NCBI GenBank assembly: GCA_947500035.1 | Contig: CANMQP010000014.1 | Span: 248,001-312,000 of the forward strand | From: an uncultured Kiloniellaceae bacterium | Lineage (GTDB): Bacteria; Pseudomonadota; Alphaproteobacteria; Kiloniellales; Kiloniellaceae | Direction of reading: 5' to 3' | DNA: 64,000 bases | Part shown: positions 63,910 to 64,000 of the stretch, piece after piece | How the letters are laid out: the number at the start of each line of letters is the position of its first letter | Numbering within the stretch: position 1 is the stretch's first letter | Made by a program: the position numbers and the translations under genes | Notes under the pieces: generated by a model | The model's input: only the letters and a program-made list of their open reading frames with translations | What the model was told of the DNA's origin: nothing | The model's database searches: none

Positions 63910-64000
63910 GGGGTAACTCCAAGATCTGATTTTTGTCTGTTGTCTTTGCCCGCGCGGCAACGCGCGCTGCCTAGGAGGCAGCGGCTGTCGCTACAGAGGC

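Overview
The window reads as chromosomal DNA of a free-living, GC-rich alphaproteobacterium. The evidence is the ChoXWV/BetIBA choline system, a fused CysN-CysC with CysD, MucR-free but Lrp/MarR/LysR-rich regulation, two HAMP chemoreceptors, and the FAD enzyme / DUF1365 / cyclopropane-synthase cluster typical of alphaproteobacteria. A Rhodospirillales/Kiloniellales-like marine or soil lineage is my guess, not a demonstrated placement. No rRNA, tRNA, insertion sequence, integrase, phage gene or CRISPR array was seen.

Layout. 0-2.2 kb: a nitrilase (cut by the left edge) divergent from an AraC-type activator. 3.1-8.3 kb: two chemoreceptors. 8.6-11.9 kb: a betaine-homocysteine-methyltransferase-like gene, a c-type P460 cytochrome, and a HAD phosphatase. 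11.9-13.0 kb: an FAD monooxygenase. 13.1-21.1 kb: a choline/betaine locus, with choXWV leftward and betI-betB-betA-HIT rightward, and a BetI-type operator between them. 21.7-23.2 kb: psuG and a fasciclin-domain protein. 23.8-29.4 kb: a membrane-lipid modification cluster (FAD enzyme, DUF1365, CFA-type methyltransferase, PAS_5 protein, SDR). 29.7-31.9 kb: phoX behind a Pho box. 32.0-33.8 kb: DUF1007 and a NicO metal exporter. 34.0-39.7 kb: small secreted proteins, a GcvA-type LysR regulator with its own dyad, a glutamine amidotransferase, a ferredoxin-like protein and YcgN. 39.8-42.0 kb: hutH with a HutC-type operator but no other hut gene, then a MarR regulator. 42.6-46.6 kb: a ferredoxin-NADP reductase and cysD-cysNC. 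46.9-49.5 kb: a membrane protein, and a saccharopine-dehydrogenase-family gene divergent from an Lrp regulator. 49.7-52.7 kb: a PAS-PAS-LOV histidine kinase. 53.2-59.4 kb: a corrinoid methyl-transfer operon. 59.5-63.9 kb: uncharacterised envelope genes and a DoxX protein.

How it fits together. Much of the window concerns methylated amines and one-carbon flow. Choline is imported (ChoXWV) and oxidised to glycine betaine (BetA, BetB). Betaine methyl groups can go to homocysteine through the BHMT-like enzyme. The 53-59 kb operon looks able to take methyl groups on a corrinoid protein, pass them to tetrahydrofolate, oxidise them through a MetF-like reductase, and repair the corrinoid with a [2Fe-2S]/ASKHA activator. 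The substrate-specific methyltransferase (MttB/MtgB family) that should load the corrinoid is not in the window. Three proteins of this theme, encoded up to about 50 kb apart, end in similar arginine-rich tails.

The most interesting items are the corrinoid operon with its DUF1638 and PF13769 partners; a LOV kinase that keeps the photoactive cysteine but has changed flavin-contact residues; a recurring pattern of 16-18 bp tandem duplications sitting on or beside stop codons; a small secreted cysteine peptide heading an uncharacterised membrane/solute-binding operon; and several clear operators that predict regulation. Everything was read by eye; no alignment or database search was run, so family names rest on recognised motifs and gene order.
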